This document shows, in pieces, positions 33,409 through 41,557 of a stretch of DNA of 64,000 nt. The translations under genes and the position numbers were made by a program. The stretch is from Streptosporangium saharense (GTDB taxonomy: Bacteria; Actinomycetota; Actinomycetes; Streptosporangiales; Streptosporangiaceae), in contig NZ_JACHJP010000001.1 of assembly GCF_014203715.1 (NCBI RefSeq), forward strand, positions 1,714,432 through 1,778,431, given 5' to 3'. The notes under the pieces are model-generated. The model made no database searches and had not been told where the DNA came from. It saw only the letters and a program-made list of their open reading frames with translations. Numbering within the stretch: the first letter of the stretch is position 1; each line of letters opens with the position of its first letter.

Positions 33409-33806
33409 GACAACCTCCCGAGGGCGGGATCGGCCTCACGGACGCGGGCGGGGGAGCATCCCTGGCTCCTCCGTCGTGCCGGCGAACGTTCGATCTCGGC
33501 GCGGGCGGTCCGGCGGTTCCGCCCGATCGCCGCTGGAATGCTCCCGGTTCTGACCGGCCTTTTCGCGCGCCGGGACAGGTGAGAGAGCAGAAAATTCAAG
33601 GATTTTTCCCTTGGGGAGACGGAAGCGGCGCCCCCGGCCTCCCCTGACGTCAACTGGGGTTGACGCCATCGATCGTGTCAACCTATGTTGACGGCAGCGA
33701 CTTTCGTCTATGAAACCGGCCATGCCTCTCGAAAAGGACGCGTGCGCAGTAGATATGAAGCACGTCGATCGAGGGCCGGTCAGGTCAGCTCAGAAGGAGA
33801 CAGGAA
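33409..33806. other. Divergent promoter region, no gene
   Basis: This 398-base interval separates the nickel exporter from the ABC exporter. It holds the two operators described below, a CAAGG-N7-CCTTG inverted repeat near 33598, and about 110 bases of leader before the ABC exporter start. No gene is supported. Confidence 0.6.
33649..33692 (+). promoter_or_regulatory. Two identical operators over the ABC exporter promoter
   Basis: GTCAAC-TGGG-GTTGAC (33649-33664) and GTCAAC-CTAT-GTTGAC (33677-33692) are two perfect 6-4-6 inverted repeats, centres 28 bases apart. A promoter can be drawn through them: -35 TTGACG (33660-33665), 18-base spacer, -10 TATGTT (33684-33689). Both elements are inside operator arms, so binding must repress. 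Confidence 0.75.
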
Positions 33807-35534
33807 TTGTCGGAGACCGCGTCGTGGCGCCCGCTGCTCGCCTACGTCAGGCCGCACCGGCCCGCCCTGCTGCTCGGCGGCGTGCTCAGCCTGGTCGGCT
33901 CGCTCGCCGGCCTGGCCATGCCCCTGCTCGCCAAGACCGTCATCGACGCCTTCGGTGAGAACCGCTCCCTCGTCGGCCCCGTGATCGGCCTGACGGCCGC
34001 CGTCATCGTGGGCGCGGCCGTCGGGGCGCTCGGCAGATACGTGCTCGAACGCATGGGGGAGGGGGTCGTCTTCACCGCCAGGCGGGGACTGGTCGGCCGC
34101 ATCCTCAGGTTGCGGGTCTCCGAGGTGGACCGCCTCAAACCGGGCGACCTGCTGTCCCGGGTGACCTCGGACACCACGCTGCTGCGCGCGGTGTTCACCG
34201 AGGGCGTCGTCGAGATGGTCAGCGCGGTGTTCATGCTGGTCGGCGCCATCGTGATGATGGTGCTCATGGACGGCCTGCTGCTGGCGGTCACCCTGGGCGT
34301 CCTGGTCCTGGTCGGCTCACTCGTCGGGCTGGTCATGCCGCGCATCCGGCGCGCCTCGACGCAGGCTCAGGTCGCGGTCGGCGAGATGGGCGCGGTGCTC
34401 GACCGGGTGCTGCAGGCCTTCCGCACGGTCAAGGCCAGCGGCGCCGAGGAGCGCGAGATCGCCACCGTGGACGCCGCCGCCCGCGAGGCGCGTGACAGGG
34501 GCATCGCCGTGGCCTGGTGGACCTCGATCGCGGGCATCTCCGCCTGGGTCGCCGCCCAGCTCGCCTTCGTCGCCGTGCTCGGCGTCGGCGGCGCCAGGGT
34601 CGCCTCGGGCGCGCTCGCGGTTTCCTCGCTGGTCGCCTTCCTGCTCTACCTCTTCTATCTGGTCGCTCCGGTCGGCCAGCTCGTGCAGGGCTTCACCCAG
34701 ATGCAGAACGGCCTGGCCGCGGTCAGGAGGATCAGGGAGATCGAGGACCTCCCCACCGAGGAGATCGGGACGCTGACGGACGCGCCCGGCACGGCTCCGG
34801 CGGGGGTGAGCTTCCAGGACGTGGTCTTCCGCTACGGCGAGGACCGGCCCGTCGTGCACGACGGCGTCTCCTTCGACATCCCGCCGCGTGGCCTGACCGC
34901 CCTGGTCGGCCCTTCCGGGGCGGGCAAGTCCACGGTCTTCGCCCTCCTCGAACGCTTCTACGAGCAGCAGTCGGGGACGATCACCGTTGACGGCCGTGAC
35001 GTGCGGGACTGGCCGCTGCCCGACCTGCGGGCCGTGCTCGGCTACGTCGAGCAGGACGCGCCCGTGCTGGACGGCACGCTGCGGGAGAACCTCGTCTTCG
35101 CCGCCCCCGGGGTCGAGGAGACCGAGGTCCGGCGGGTGCTCTCGCTGACCCGGCTCGACGACCTGGTCGCCCGGCTCCCCGAGGGCCTGGAGACCGAGGT
35201 CGGCCATCGCGGGATCATGCTCTCCGGCGGAGAGCGTCAGCGGGTCGCCATCGCCCGCGCCCTGCTGCGCAAGCCCAGGGTCCTGCTGCTCGACGAGGCG
35301 ACCTCCCAGCTCGACGCGGTCAACGAGATGCGGCTGCGCGAGGTGGTCGCCGAGGTGGCCAAGGAGACGACCGTGCTGGTGATCGCGCACCGCCTGTCCA
35401 CGGTGACCAGCGCCGACCGGATCGTGGTCATGGAGGGCGGGGGAGTGCGGGCGGTCGGCACCCACGGGGAGCTTCTCGACGAGGACGACCTCTACCGCGA
35501 GCTGGCCGCGACCCAGTTCCTGCTGCCGACCTGA
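33807..35534 (+). CDS. ABC exporter with fused membrane and ATPase domains
   Basis: The 575-residue half-transporter has six membrane spans in residues 20-310 and an ATPase with Walker A GPSGAGKST, Q-loop YVEQDAPVLDG, signature LSGGERQRVAIARALL, Walker B VLLLDEATSQLD and H-loop VIAHRLST. It should homodimerise and export a hydrophobic compound. The start is TTG 33807, supported by AAGGAG with seven-base spacing; no ATG or GTG fits. Controlled by the double operator upstream; its repressor gene is not adjacent. Confidence 0.92.
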   Translation: MSETASWRPLLAYVRPHRPALLLGGVLSLVGSLAGLAMPLLAKTVIDAFGENRSLVGPVIGLTAAVIVGAAVGALGRYVLERMGEGVVFTARRGLVGRILRLRVSEVDRLKPGDLLSRVTSDTTLLRAVFTEGVVEMVSAVFMLVGAIVMMVLMDGLLLAVTLGVLVLVGSLVGLVMPRIRRASTQAQVAVGEMGAVLDRVLQAFRTVKASGAEEREIATVDAAAREARDRGIAVAWWTSIAGISAWVAAQLAFVAVLGVGGARVASGALAVSSLVAFLLYLFYLVAPVGQLVQGFTQMQNGLAAVRRIREIEDLPTEEIGTLTDAPGTAPAGVSFQDVVFRYGEDRPVVHDGVSFDIPPRGLTALVGPSGAGKSTVFALLERFYEQQSGTITVDGRDVRDWPLPDLRAVLGYVEQDAPVLDGTLRENLVFAAPGVEETEVRRVLSLTRLDDLVARLPEGLETEVGHRGIMLSGGERQRVAIARALLRKPRVLLLDEATSQLDAVNEMRLREVVAEVAKETTVLVIAHRLSTVTSADRIVVMEGGGVRAVGTHGELLDEDDLYRELAATQFLLPT

Positions 35535-35904
35535 GCGAACCGGCCGCGGAGTCGAACTGATCCCCCACGTTTCGTACGGCTCCCGCAAATTTACGTGGTG
35601 GGGAGGGCGATGGTTCGGGCGCCGGTCTCCGGCGTCGGTTGGCGGCGGAGGAAACCGGGCATCCCGCCCTGTGCGGAGCCTCTTCTTCGCTCAGGAGCGT
35701 CCGTCGGGACGCTCGCCGGGTTCGGCCTCCGGTCCAGTCCGTGCGGGACAGGGCCAGGACACAGGCCGATGTGGCATTCGGAAAGGGTGGGGCGTCCCGG
35801 CGTGCGGCCTGGGGCGCCCCCTTTTTCGTGCTTGCATCCCTTCCACCGTCATATCCACCTTTCCGCGAGGTGTATGAACGACACCGGGGCGGGAGGGAGA
35901 GGGA
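35535..35904 (+). other. Structured non-coding interval
   Basis: No gene is supported in these 370 bases. GAGCGTCC-GTCG-GGACGCTC (35695-35714) is a perfect 8-bp stem with a GTCG tetraloop, and a GC-rich hairpin with a U5 tract follows at 35789-35826. The density of self-complementary segments suggests a structured RNA or an attenuated leader for the RpiR gene. Confidence 0.45.
35789..35826 (+). terminator. Hairpin with U-tract
   Basis: GGGGCG (35789-35794) can pair with CGCCCC (35815-35820), followed by C and five T. U-tracts are rare in this window. It may end the ABC exporter mRNA or act in a leader upstream of the RpiR gene. Confidence 0.5.
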
Positions 35905-36810
35905 ATGCCGGTGGAGGGTGGAGCGGTTGGAGGGCACGTGGGGGAAGGACTCGATCGACTTCTGGAGGGCCGGAGGCTTTCGCCCGTGCAGCGGCGGATC
36001 GCGCGCTACCTCGACGACCACCTGGCCGAGGCCGTCTTCCTGTCAAGCGTGGAGCTCGCGGAACGGGCCGGGGTGAGCCAGCCCTCGGTGACCAGGTTCG
36101 CCACCTCGCTCGGTTTCGCCGGCTACCCCGAGCTGCGGCAGGCGCTTCGGCCCTTCGTGGTGAGCGAGCGGCCCCCCTCACGGGCCAACGACCTGCAGAC
36201 CGCGATCGACACGGAGATCGAGAACCTGAGGAACGTGCGTGACCGGCTGGCCGACCCCGCGGTCATCGCCGAGCTGGGCGCGGCGCTGGCCGGGTGCGAG
36301 CCGCTGCCCGTGCTCGGGCTGCGGGTTTCGAGCGGGCTGGCCACCACGTTCGCCTACTTCGCCCGCAGGATCCACCCCGACGTGCGGCTGCTGACCCACG
36401 GCGGCTCCGAGCTTGCCGACGGCCTGCACGCCGCGCGCAGGGCGGGAGCCGCCTGGCTGGTGGCCGTGGTGCTGCCCCGCTATCCGGCCGAGGCCGTACG
36501 GGCCCTGCGGGCCGCGAGGGAGCTCGGCCTGCGGACCGCGGTGATCACCGACAGGCGGGACGTGCCGTTCGAGGCGGACGTGATCCTGGACGCCCCCGTC
36601 GGGGAGCGCCCGGTGTTCGACGCGCACACGGCGCCGCTCGCCCTGGCCATGGTGCTGGTCGAGGCCATGGCGGAGGCGACGCCGTTGCGGACGCGGGCCA
36701 GGCTTGAGGAGTACGAGCGGATGATCGACCGGGCCGGGGTCTTCGCGGACCGGCCGGGCACGGCTAGCCCGCCAGCTTCCTCAGCGAGCGCACGGACCAG
36801 GTCAGGGTGA
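35905..36810 (+). CDS. MurR/RpiR-family transcriptional regulator
   Basis: A 301-residue regulator with an N-terminal RpiR helix-turn-helix (LSPVQRRIARYLDDHLAEAV, SVELAERAGVSQPSVTRFA) and a SIS sugar-phosphate-binding domain (VLGLRVSSGLATTFAYFARR, VITDRRDVPFEADVILD). It should respond to a phosphosugar. ATG 35905 has a GGGAGAGGGA run upstream. No sugar gene is adjacent. Its last 47 bases overlap the end of the convergent ABC-2 permease gene; the terminal Ser/Ala/Arg-rich residues are probably unconserved. Confidence 0.85.
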   Translation: MPVEGGAVGGHVGEGLDRLLEGRRLSPVQRRIARYLDDHLAEAVFLSSVELAERAGVSQPSVTRFATSLGFAGYPELRQALRPFVVSERPPSRANDLQTAIDTEIENLRNVRDRLADPAVIAELGAALAGCEPLPVLGLRVSSGLATTFAYFARRIHPDVRLLTHGGSELADGLHAARRAGAAWLVAVVLPRYPAEAVRALRAARELGLRTAVITDRRDVPFEADVILDAPVGERPVFDAHTAPLALAMVLVEAMAEATPLRTRARLEEYERMIDRAGVFADRPGTASPPASSASARTRSG

Positions 36811-37513
36811 GGGCGCCGAGCACGAAGAAGACGGCGAAGGCCACCGGGATCGTGCTGTCGGTCAGGCGCTCGGCGAACAGCGAGCGCCCGGCCTCGACCG
36901 CGTAGTAGAGCGGGTTGAACCTGGCGACCGTCTGCATCCACTGCGGCCCGAGGGAGACCGGCAGCAGCATCCCGGCCAGCAGGGTCAGCGGCAGGGCGAA
37001 GAACTGCACGATCTGCGACAGGCCGTTCTCGTCGCGGATGGCCAGCGCCAGGCCGTAGGAGAGGCTGGCGGCGAACAGGCCGGTGGCGGCCATGAGCAGC
37101 AGCATCAGCAGCGCCGCGGCCAGGCTCAGCCGCAGGCCCATGAGCACCGCGACGCCCATCACCAGCAGCGCCTGGCAGGCGAGCACGAGCATGTCCTTGA
37201 GCACCCGGCCGAGGATGATCGCGGGCCGCCAGGCCTGGCTGACCGCGAGCCGTTCGAGCACGCCGTTGCGGGTCTCGTTGATCATGGCGAAGCCGGTGAA
37301 GAGGGAGCCGAACAGCGCGATCATCATCATCGCGCCGGGGGTGAACATCCGCAGCGCCTCACCCATCGTCCCGCCCCGGGTGGTCGTGGTCAGCAGCGGG
37401 GCGAACAACAGCAGGTAGAGCACGGGCTGCATGATGCCGATCAGCGCCCAGGCCGGGTTGCGCAGGACGGTGCGCAACTCGTGGCCGAAGAACAGTGCGG
37501 TGTGCCGGAGCAT
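36764..37513 (-). CDS. ABC-2 type permease (DrrB-like)
   Basis: A 249-residue permease with six membrane segments and the ABC-2 motif FALPLTLLAGMLLPVSLGPQW before the last spans, plus NETRNGVLERLAVS in the first cytoplasmic loop. It resembles daunorubicin-resistance DrrB. It works with the ATPase 33 bases upstream on the same strand. Third gene of the padR-drrA-drrB-like operon. Confidence 0.9.
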   Translation of the reverse strand: MLRHTALFFGHELRTVLRNPAWALIGIMQPVLYLLLFAPLLTTTTRGGTMGEALRMFTPGAMMMIALFGSLFTGFAMINETRNGVLERLAVSQAWRPAIILGRVLKDMLVLACQALLVMGVAVLMGLRLSLAAALLMLLLMAATGLFAASLSYGLALAIRDENGLSQIVQFFALPLTLLAGMLLPVSLGPQWMQTVARFNPLYYAVEAGRSLFAERLTDSTIPVAFAVFFVLGALTLTWSVRSLRKLAG

Positions 37514-37546
37514 GGGGGGTCCTAACGTTCCGTCGGTTGGATGGTC

Positions 37547-38503
37547 TCAGGCGGCGTCACGCAGGGAGCGGCCCGTGTGCCGCAGGAAGACGTCGTCCAG
37601 CGTGGCCCGGTCGAGCGAGATGGACCGGATGGCCAGGCCCCCGGCCTCAAGGGCGCGCAGCAGACCGGTCAGGTTGCGCTCGCCGTCGTCGAGATAGGCC
37701 AGCAGCGCGCCGTCCCGCTCCTGGGTCTCCTTGATGTACGGCTGCGCGGCGAGCAGGGCGAGCGCGGCGGCCTGGTCGTCCACCCTGAGGGTGACGACGT
37801 CCCCGGCGATCTCCTTCTTGAGCCCCTGCGGGGTGCCCTCGGCCACGACCTGGCCGTTGTCGATGATGACAAGCCGGTCGCACAGGGCGTCGGCCTCGTC
37901 CAGGTAGTGGGTGGTCAGCAGCACGCTGGTGCCCTGGTCGCGCAGGGCGCGCACCTCCTGCCACAGGTTGGCGCGGTTCTGCGGGTCCAGGCCGGTCGTC
38001 GGCTCGTCGAGGAAGACCAGCGGCGGCCGGTTCACCAGGCCGACGGCCAGTGCGAAGCGCCGCTTCTGACCGCCGGAGAGCGTCTTGAGGGGGCGCCTGG
38101 CGATCTCGGTCAGGCTGAAGGCCGCGAGCAGCTCGTCGGCGCGGACGGCCGCCTGCTTGCGGGAGTGGCCCGCGATGCGCGCGGCCAGCAGGAGGCTGTC
38201 GAGGCCGGGGGCGTTGTCGTCCATCCCGCCCGTCTGGCCCACGTATCCGATCCGCTCCCTGACCTTGGCCGCCTGCCGTACCACGTCGTGGCCCGCGACG
38301 GTCGCGGTCCCCTCGGTCGGGGCGGTGAAGGTGGCGAGCATCCTGACGGTGGTGGTCTTTCCTGCCCCGTTGGGGCCGAGGGCGGCGAAGATCTCGCCCT
38401 CCGCGACCGAGAGGTCGATGCCCCTGACGGCCTCGATCCGCTCGGTTCCGCCGCGTCCGCGCCTGGTGAAGGTCTTGCGCAGGCCGCGCGCTTCGATGAT
38501 CAT
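37547..38503 (-). CDS. ABC transporter ATPase, DrrA-like
   Basis: The 318-residue ATPase has Walker A GPNGAGKTTTV, signature LSGGQKRRFALAVGLV, Walker B LVFLDEPTTGLDP and H-loop LTTHYLDEAD, followed by the 80-residue C-terminal domain of DrrA-type drug-resistance ATPases. Its partner is the downstream ABC-2 permease; its probable regulator is the upstream PadR. Likely exports an antibiotic-like molecule. Confidence 0.92.
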   Translation of the reverse strand: MIIEARGLRKTFTRRGRGGTERIEAVRGIDLSVAEGEIFAALGPNGAGKTTTVRMLATFTAPTEGTATVAGHDVVRQAAKVRERIGYVGQTGGMDDNAPGLDSLLLAARIAGHSRKQAAVRADELLAAFSLTEIARRPLKTLSGGQKRRFALAVGLVNRPPLVFLDEPTTGLDPQNRANLWQEVRALRDQGTSVLLTTHYLDEADALCDRLVIIDNGQVVAEGTPQGLKKEIAGDVVTLRVDDQAAALALLAAQPYIKETQERDGALLAYLDDGERNLTGLLRALEAGGLAIRSISLDRATLDDVFLRHTGRSLRDAA

Positions 38504-38551
38504 GACACTCCGTTTCTCCGGATGTTGGGGGGTGGCCGGGGAAGTCCTCTC

Positions 38552-39082
38552 TCAGGGCAGCTCCCCGTTCCTCACCTTCTCCATGGCCTCCTCGACCCAG
38601 GTGAGCTGGGCCTGGAGCTGGAGGATGTTGAGGCGCAGGCACTCGTCGATGTGCCGGGGGGCGCCGAAGGCCCGCTTGCCGCCGATCGCGCGCTCGGTCA
38701 TGGAGATCGAGAAGCGCAGCTGCGCGGCCCTGGCCTCCATCGCCGAGGTCAGGTCGGCCTGTGAGAGCCGGTCCATGAAGGTGAGAGCGACCTGGAACGG
38801 GTCCACGATCGGCTTGATCTCCCACCAGTGGCTCATCAGGTGCCGGGCGAACTCCGCGCGGCCGATCTCGGTGATGCCATAGACGGTCTTGCCTCCCTTG
38901 CCCTCCTCGACCCGCTCAAGAAGACCTTCGTCGGCCATCTTGGCGAGCCCGTGGTAGATCGAGCCGTAGGCCACGTTGGCCCAGTGCTGGGTGCCCATGA
39001 GTTCGAGGCGGCGCCGTACCTCGTAACCGTGGAGAGGGCCGTCGAGCAGCACGCCGAGCAGTAGAACACGCGTTGAGGACAT
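38552..39082 (-). CDS. PadR-family transcriptional regulator
   Basis: The 176-residue regulator has the PadR winged helix (LLLGVLLDGPLHGYEVRRRLE, YGSIYHGLAKMADEGLLERVEEG) and a C-terminal Vir_act_alpha_C helical domain. ATG 39082 has no Shine-Dalgarno but sits seven bases after a -10 box, so the mRNA is predicted to be leaderless. An upstream non-ATG start would put coding sequence across the promoter. First gene of the exporter operon and probably self-repressed. Confidence 0.9.
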   Translation of the reverse strand: MSSTRVLLLGVLLDGPLHGYEVRRRLELMGTQHWANVAYGSIYHGLAKMADEGLLERVEEGKGGKTVYGITEIGRAEFARHLMSHWWEIKPIVDPFQVALTFMDRLSQADLTSAMEARAAQLRFSISMTERAIGGKRAFGAPRHIDECLRLNILQLQAQLTWVEEAMEKVRNGELP

Positions 39083-39089
39083 ATGCAAT

Positions 39090-39132
39090 TTTTTATTCAA
39101 GTTTGAATACCGTGTCAAACGTGGGCTACGGT
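39090..39132. promoter_or_regulatory. Divergent padR/SDR promoters sharing one palindrome
   Basis: Minus strand: -35 TTGACA (39118-39113), 17-base spacer, -10 TAAAAA (39095-39090), then seven bases to ATG 39082. Plus strand: -35 TTGAAT (39103-39108), 18-base spacer, -10 TACGGT (39127-39132). The perfect palindrome TATTCAA-GT-TTGAATA (39094-39109) fills the padR spacer and contains the plus-strand -35. Confidence 0.7.
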
Positions 39133-39171
39133 GCCGACTGTGGCGCGGGAGCCACGGGTAGGGTGATCCAC

Positions 39172-39858
39172 ATGTCCGAACGTCCCCTGGCCCTGGTGAC
39201 GGGGGCCTCCCGGGGGGTCGGCGCCGCCGTCGCGCGCGCCCTGGCCCCCACCCACGACCTGCTGCTCGGCGGCCGGGACGCCGAGGCGCTGGCCGCGCTG
39301 TCGGCCGAGCTGCCCGGCTCGCGTCCCTGGCCCGTCGAGCTGACCGCCGTCACCGAGGCCGACGTCGCGGGGATCGACCGGCTCGACGTGCTGGTGCACA
39401 GCGCCGGGGTAGCCATCCTGGGGCGGATCGCCCAGACGCCCGCCGAGGTCTGGCGGCGCACGCTGGAGGTCAACGTGGTCGCGGTCGCCGAGCTGACCCG
39501 GCTGCTGCTGCCCGCCCTGCGCGCGGCCTCGGGGCACGTCGTGCTGATCAACTCCGGGGCGGGCCTGCGGGCCAACCCCGACTGGGCGCCCTACGCCGCG
39601 AGCAAGTTCGCGCTGCGGGCCTTCGGCGACGCGCTGCGCCTTGAGGAGCCCGCCCTGCGGGTCACCTCCGTCCACCCGGGGCGGATCGCGACCGACATGC
39701 AGCGCGGGGTCCGCGAACAGGAGGGCGCCGACTACGAGCCGGACAGATATCTGACGCCCGAGTCGGTGGCGCGGGTTGTGCTCACCGCGGTGACCGCCAC
39801 CCCCGACGCCCACATCACCGAGATCACCGTCCGCCCCTCGACGGGGCCGGTCAACTGA
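39172..39858 (+). CDS. Short-chain dehydrogenase/reductase
   Basis: A 228-residue classical SDR with the cofactor motif VTGASRGVGAAVARAL, LVHSAGVA, the catalytic serine in VLINSGAG and Y-A-A-S-K (YAASKFALRAF). Substrate unknown. ATG 39172 has AGGGTGA upstream. It diverges from padR and shares a palindrome with it, so it may be part of the same regulon. Confidence 0.88.
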   Translation: MSERPLALVTGASRGVGAAVARALAPTHDLLLGGRDAEALAALSAELPGSRPWPVELTAVTEADVAGIDRLDVLVHSAGVAILGRIAQTPAEVWRRTLEVNVVAVAELTRLLLPALRAASGHVVLINSGAGLRANPDWAPYAASKFALRAFGDALRLEEPALRVTSVHPGRIATDMQRGVREQEGADYEPDRYLTPESVARVVLTAVTATPDAHITEITVRPSTGPVN

Positions 39859-39910
39859 GCGGTGTCTTGGACGACCCTTTTGCGCCTCATGTGAGCCGCG
39901 CGGGACGCCC

Positions 39911-39933
39911 GTGAACGACCCTGTTCACATAAT
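39911..39933 (+). promoter_or_regulatory. Operator fused to the hutF -10 box
   Basis: GTGAAC-N6-GTTCAC (39911-39928) is a perfect inverted repeat; its last base begins CATAAT (39928-39933), a near-consensus -10 box five bases before the GTG start at 39939. Confidence 0.65.
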
Positions 39934-39938
39934 GGAGG

Positions 39939-41330
39939 GTGTTCGCCGCAGCGTCCCCGTCCTCCTCAGAGGCGCCGGAGACGGACTACTGGTGTGAGCT
40001 GGCCTGGCTGCCGCCGGGCGAGGTCGTCCCCGGGGTGCTCGTCACGGTCGCGGGCTCCCGCATCTCCGAGATCACCCCCGGCGTCGCCACCCCTCCCGCC
40101 GGTGCCGTACGGCTGGCGGGCCTGACCCTGCCCGGACTGGCCAACGCGCACTCCCACGCCTTCCACCGGGCACTGCGCGGGCTGACGCAGCGGGAGAAGG
40201 GCAACTTCTGGACCTGGCGCGAGCGCATGTACGGCGTCGCCGCGGCCCTGGACCCCGACTCCCACCACCGGCTGGCCACTGCCGTCTTCGCGGAGATGGC
40301 GCTGGCCGGGATCACCTGTGTCGGGGAGTTCCACTACCTTCACCACACGCCGGGCGGCAGGCCGTACGAGGACCAGAACGCCATGGGCCACGCGCTCGTC
40401 GAGGCCGCGCGACGGGCGGGACTGCGCATCGCGCTGCTGGACACCTGCTACCTGGCCGGGGGCATCGGCGTCCCGCTGACGGGCGCCCAGCTGCGCTTCG
40501 GCGACGGAGACTCGGAGCGGTGGGCGGTCCGGGTCGAGGAACTGCTCGGCTTCTACCGGGGAGAACACGACGTCGAGATCGGGGTCGCCCTCCACTCGGT
40601 GCGCGCGGTGCCCGCCGAGCAGATGCCCGTGGTCGGCGCCCTCTCGCACCACCACGCGGTCCCGCTGCACGTCCACGTCTCGGAACGGCGCGAGGAGAAC
40701 GCCGCCTGCGTCGAGGCCTACACCGCCAGCCCCGTCCAACTCCTCGCCGAGCACGACGTCCTGGGACCCCGCGCCACCGCCGTGCACGCCGTACACCTGT
40801 CGGAGGTGGACGTGGCGCTGCTCGGGCAGTCGCGCGCCCACGTCTGCGCGTGCCCGACGACCGAGCGGGACCTGGCCGACGGGCTCGGACCCGTCAGGGC
40901 GCTGTTCGACGCGGGCTCACCCGTCACGCTCGGCTCCGACAGCCAGGCGGTGATCGACCTGTTCGAGGAGGCGCGCGGGGTCGAGCTGGGCGAACGGCTG
41001 GTCACCGAGCGGCGCGGCCACTGGACGGCCGCCGAACTCCTCCAGGCCGCCACCGCCTCGGGACACGCCTCGCTGGGCTTCCCCGAGGCGGGCATGCTCG
41101 TGCCGGGCGCGTGGGCCGACCTGGTCTCGGTGCGCCTGGACTCGGTCCGTACGGCGGGAGCCTGCCCCGAGGACGCCGTGGAGATCACGATCTTCGCCGC
41201 GACGGCGGGGGACGTGCACTCCGTGGTCTCGGGAGGCCGCCGGGTGGTCGAGGAGGGCAGACACGTCCTGGGCGACGTGGGAGCGGCCCTCACCGAGGTG
41301 ATCGCGGAAGTGCGCGGGGATCACCTCTGA
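39939..41330 (+). CDS. hutF: Formimidoylglutamate deiminase
   Basis: HutF converts N-formimino-L-glutamate to N-formyl-glutamate in histidine breakdown. The 463-residue amidohydrolase has the metal motif ANAHSHAFHRALRG, WTWRERMYGVAAAL, HVHVSERREEN, TAVHAVHLSE and LGSDSQAVIDLFEEARG, all typical of HutF. GTG 39939 is the only usable start because a TAA lies just upstream in frame. The other hut genes are not adjacent, so this copy is isolated. Confidence 0.92.
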   Translation: MFAAASPSSSEAPETDYWCELAWLPPGEVVPGVLVTVAGSRISEITPGVATPPAGAVRLAGLTLPGLANAHSHAFHRALRGLTQREKGNFWTWRERMYGVAAALDPDSHHRLATAVFAEMALAGITCVGEFHYLHHTPGGRPYEDQNAMGHALVEAARRAGLRIALLDTCYLAGGIGVPLTGAQLRFGDGDSERWAVRVEELLGFYRGEHDVEIGVALHSVRAVPAEQMPVVGALSHHHAVPLHVHVSERREENAACVEAYTASPVQLLAEHDVLGPRATAVHAVHLSEVDVALLGQSRAHVCACPTTERDLADGLGPVRALFDAGSPVTLGSDSQAVIDLFEEARGVELGERLVTERRGHWTAAELLQAATASGHASLGFPEAGMLVPGAWADLVSVRLDSVRTAGACPEDAVEITIFAATAGDVHSVVSGGRRVVEEGRHVLGDVGAALTEVIAEVRGDHL

Positions 41331-41395
41331 CCGGTGTGGTTTGAGCCCTCCCCGACAGGGAACCGGGCGACCTCATGATGCTGTGTCCTGGAACA

Positions 41396-41437
41396 TCCTC
41401 CTTGAGGAGGAAATCCAAAACCGTTCTCTCGGCGTAC
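41396..41437 (+). promoter_or_regulatory. Hairpin and candidate ECF-type promoter before the sigma factor
   Basis: TCCTCC-TTGA-GGAGGA (41396-41411) is a perfect inverted repeat. GGAAAT (41409-41414) with an 18-base spacer to CGTAC (41433-41437) resembles promoters of ECF sigma factors such as SigE/SigR, which drive hrdD-type genes in streptomycetes. Confidence 0.4.
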
Positions 41438-41557
41438 TTTTTTGGGGAATCTTTGCCCTGGTCCGGGCGTTGTTGAGGCAAGCGGCATGTTCGCGCGCCC
41501 GGGGTCTCGATTGAGCGCGCGGGCCTGCCATAAGCAGGCGGAACGAGGTGCCATCTG

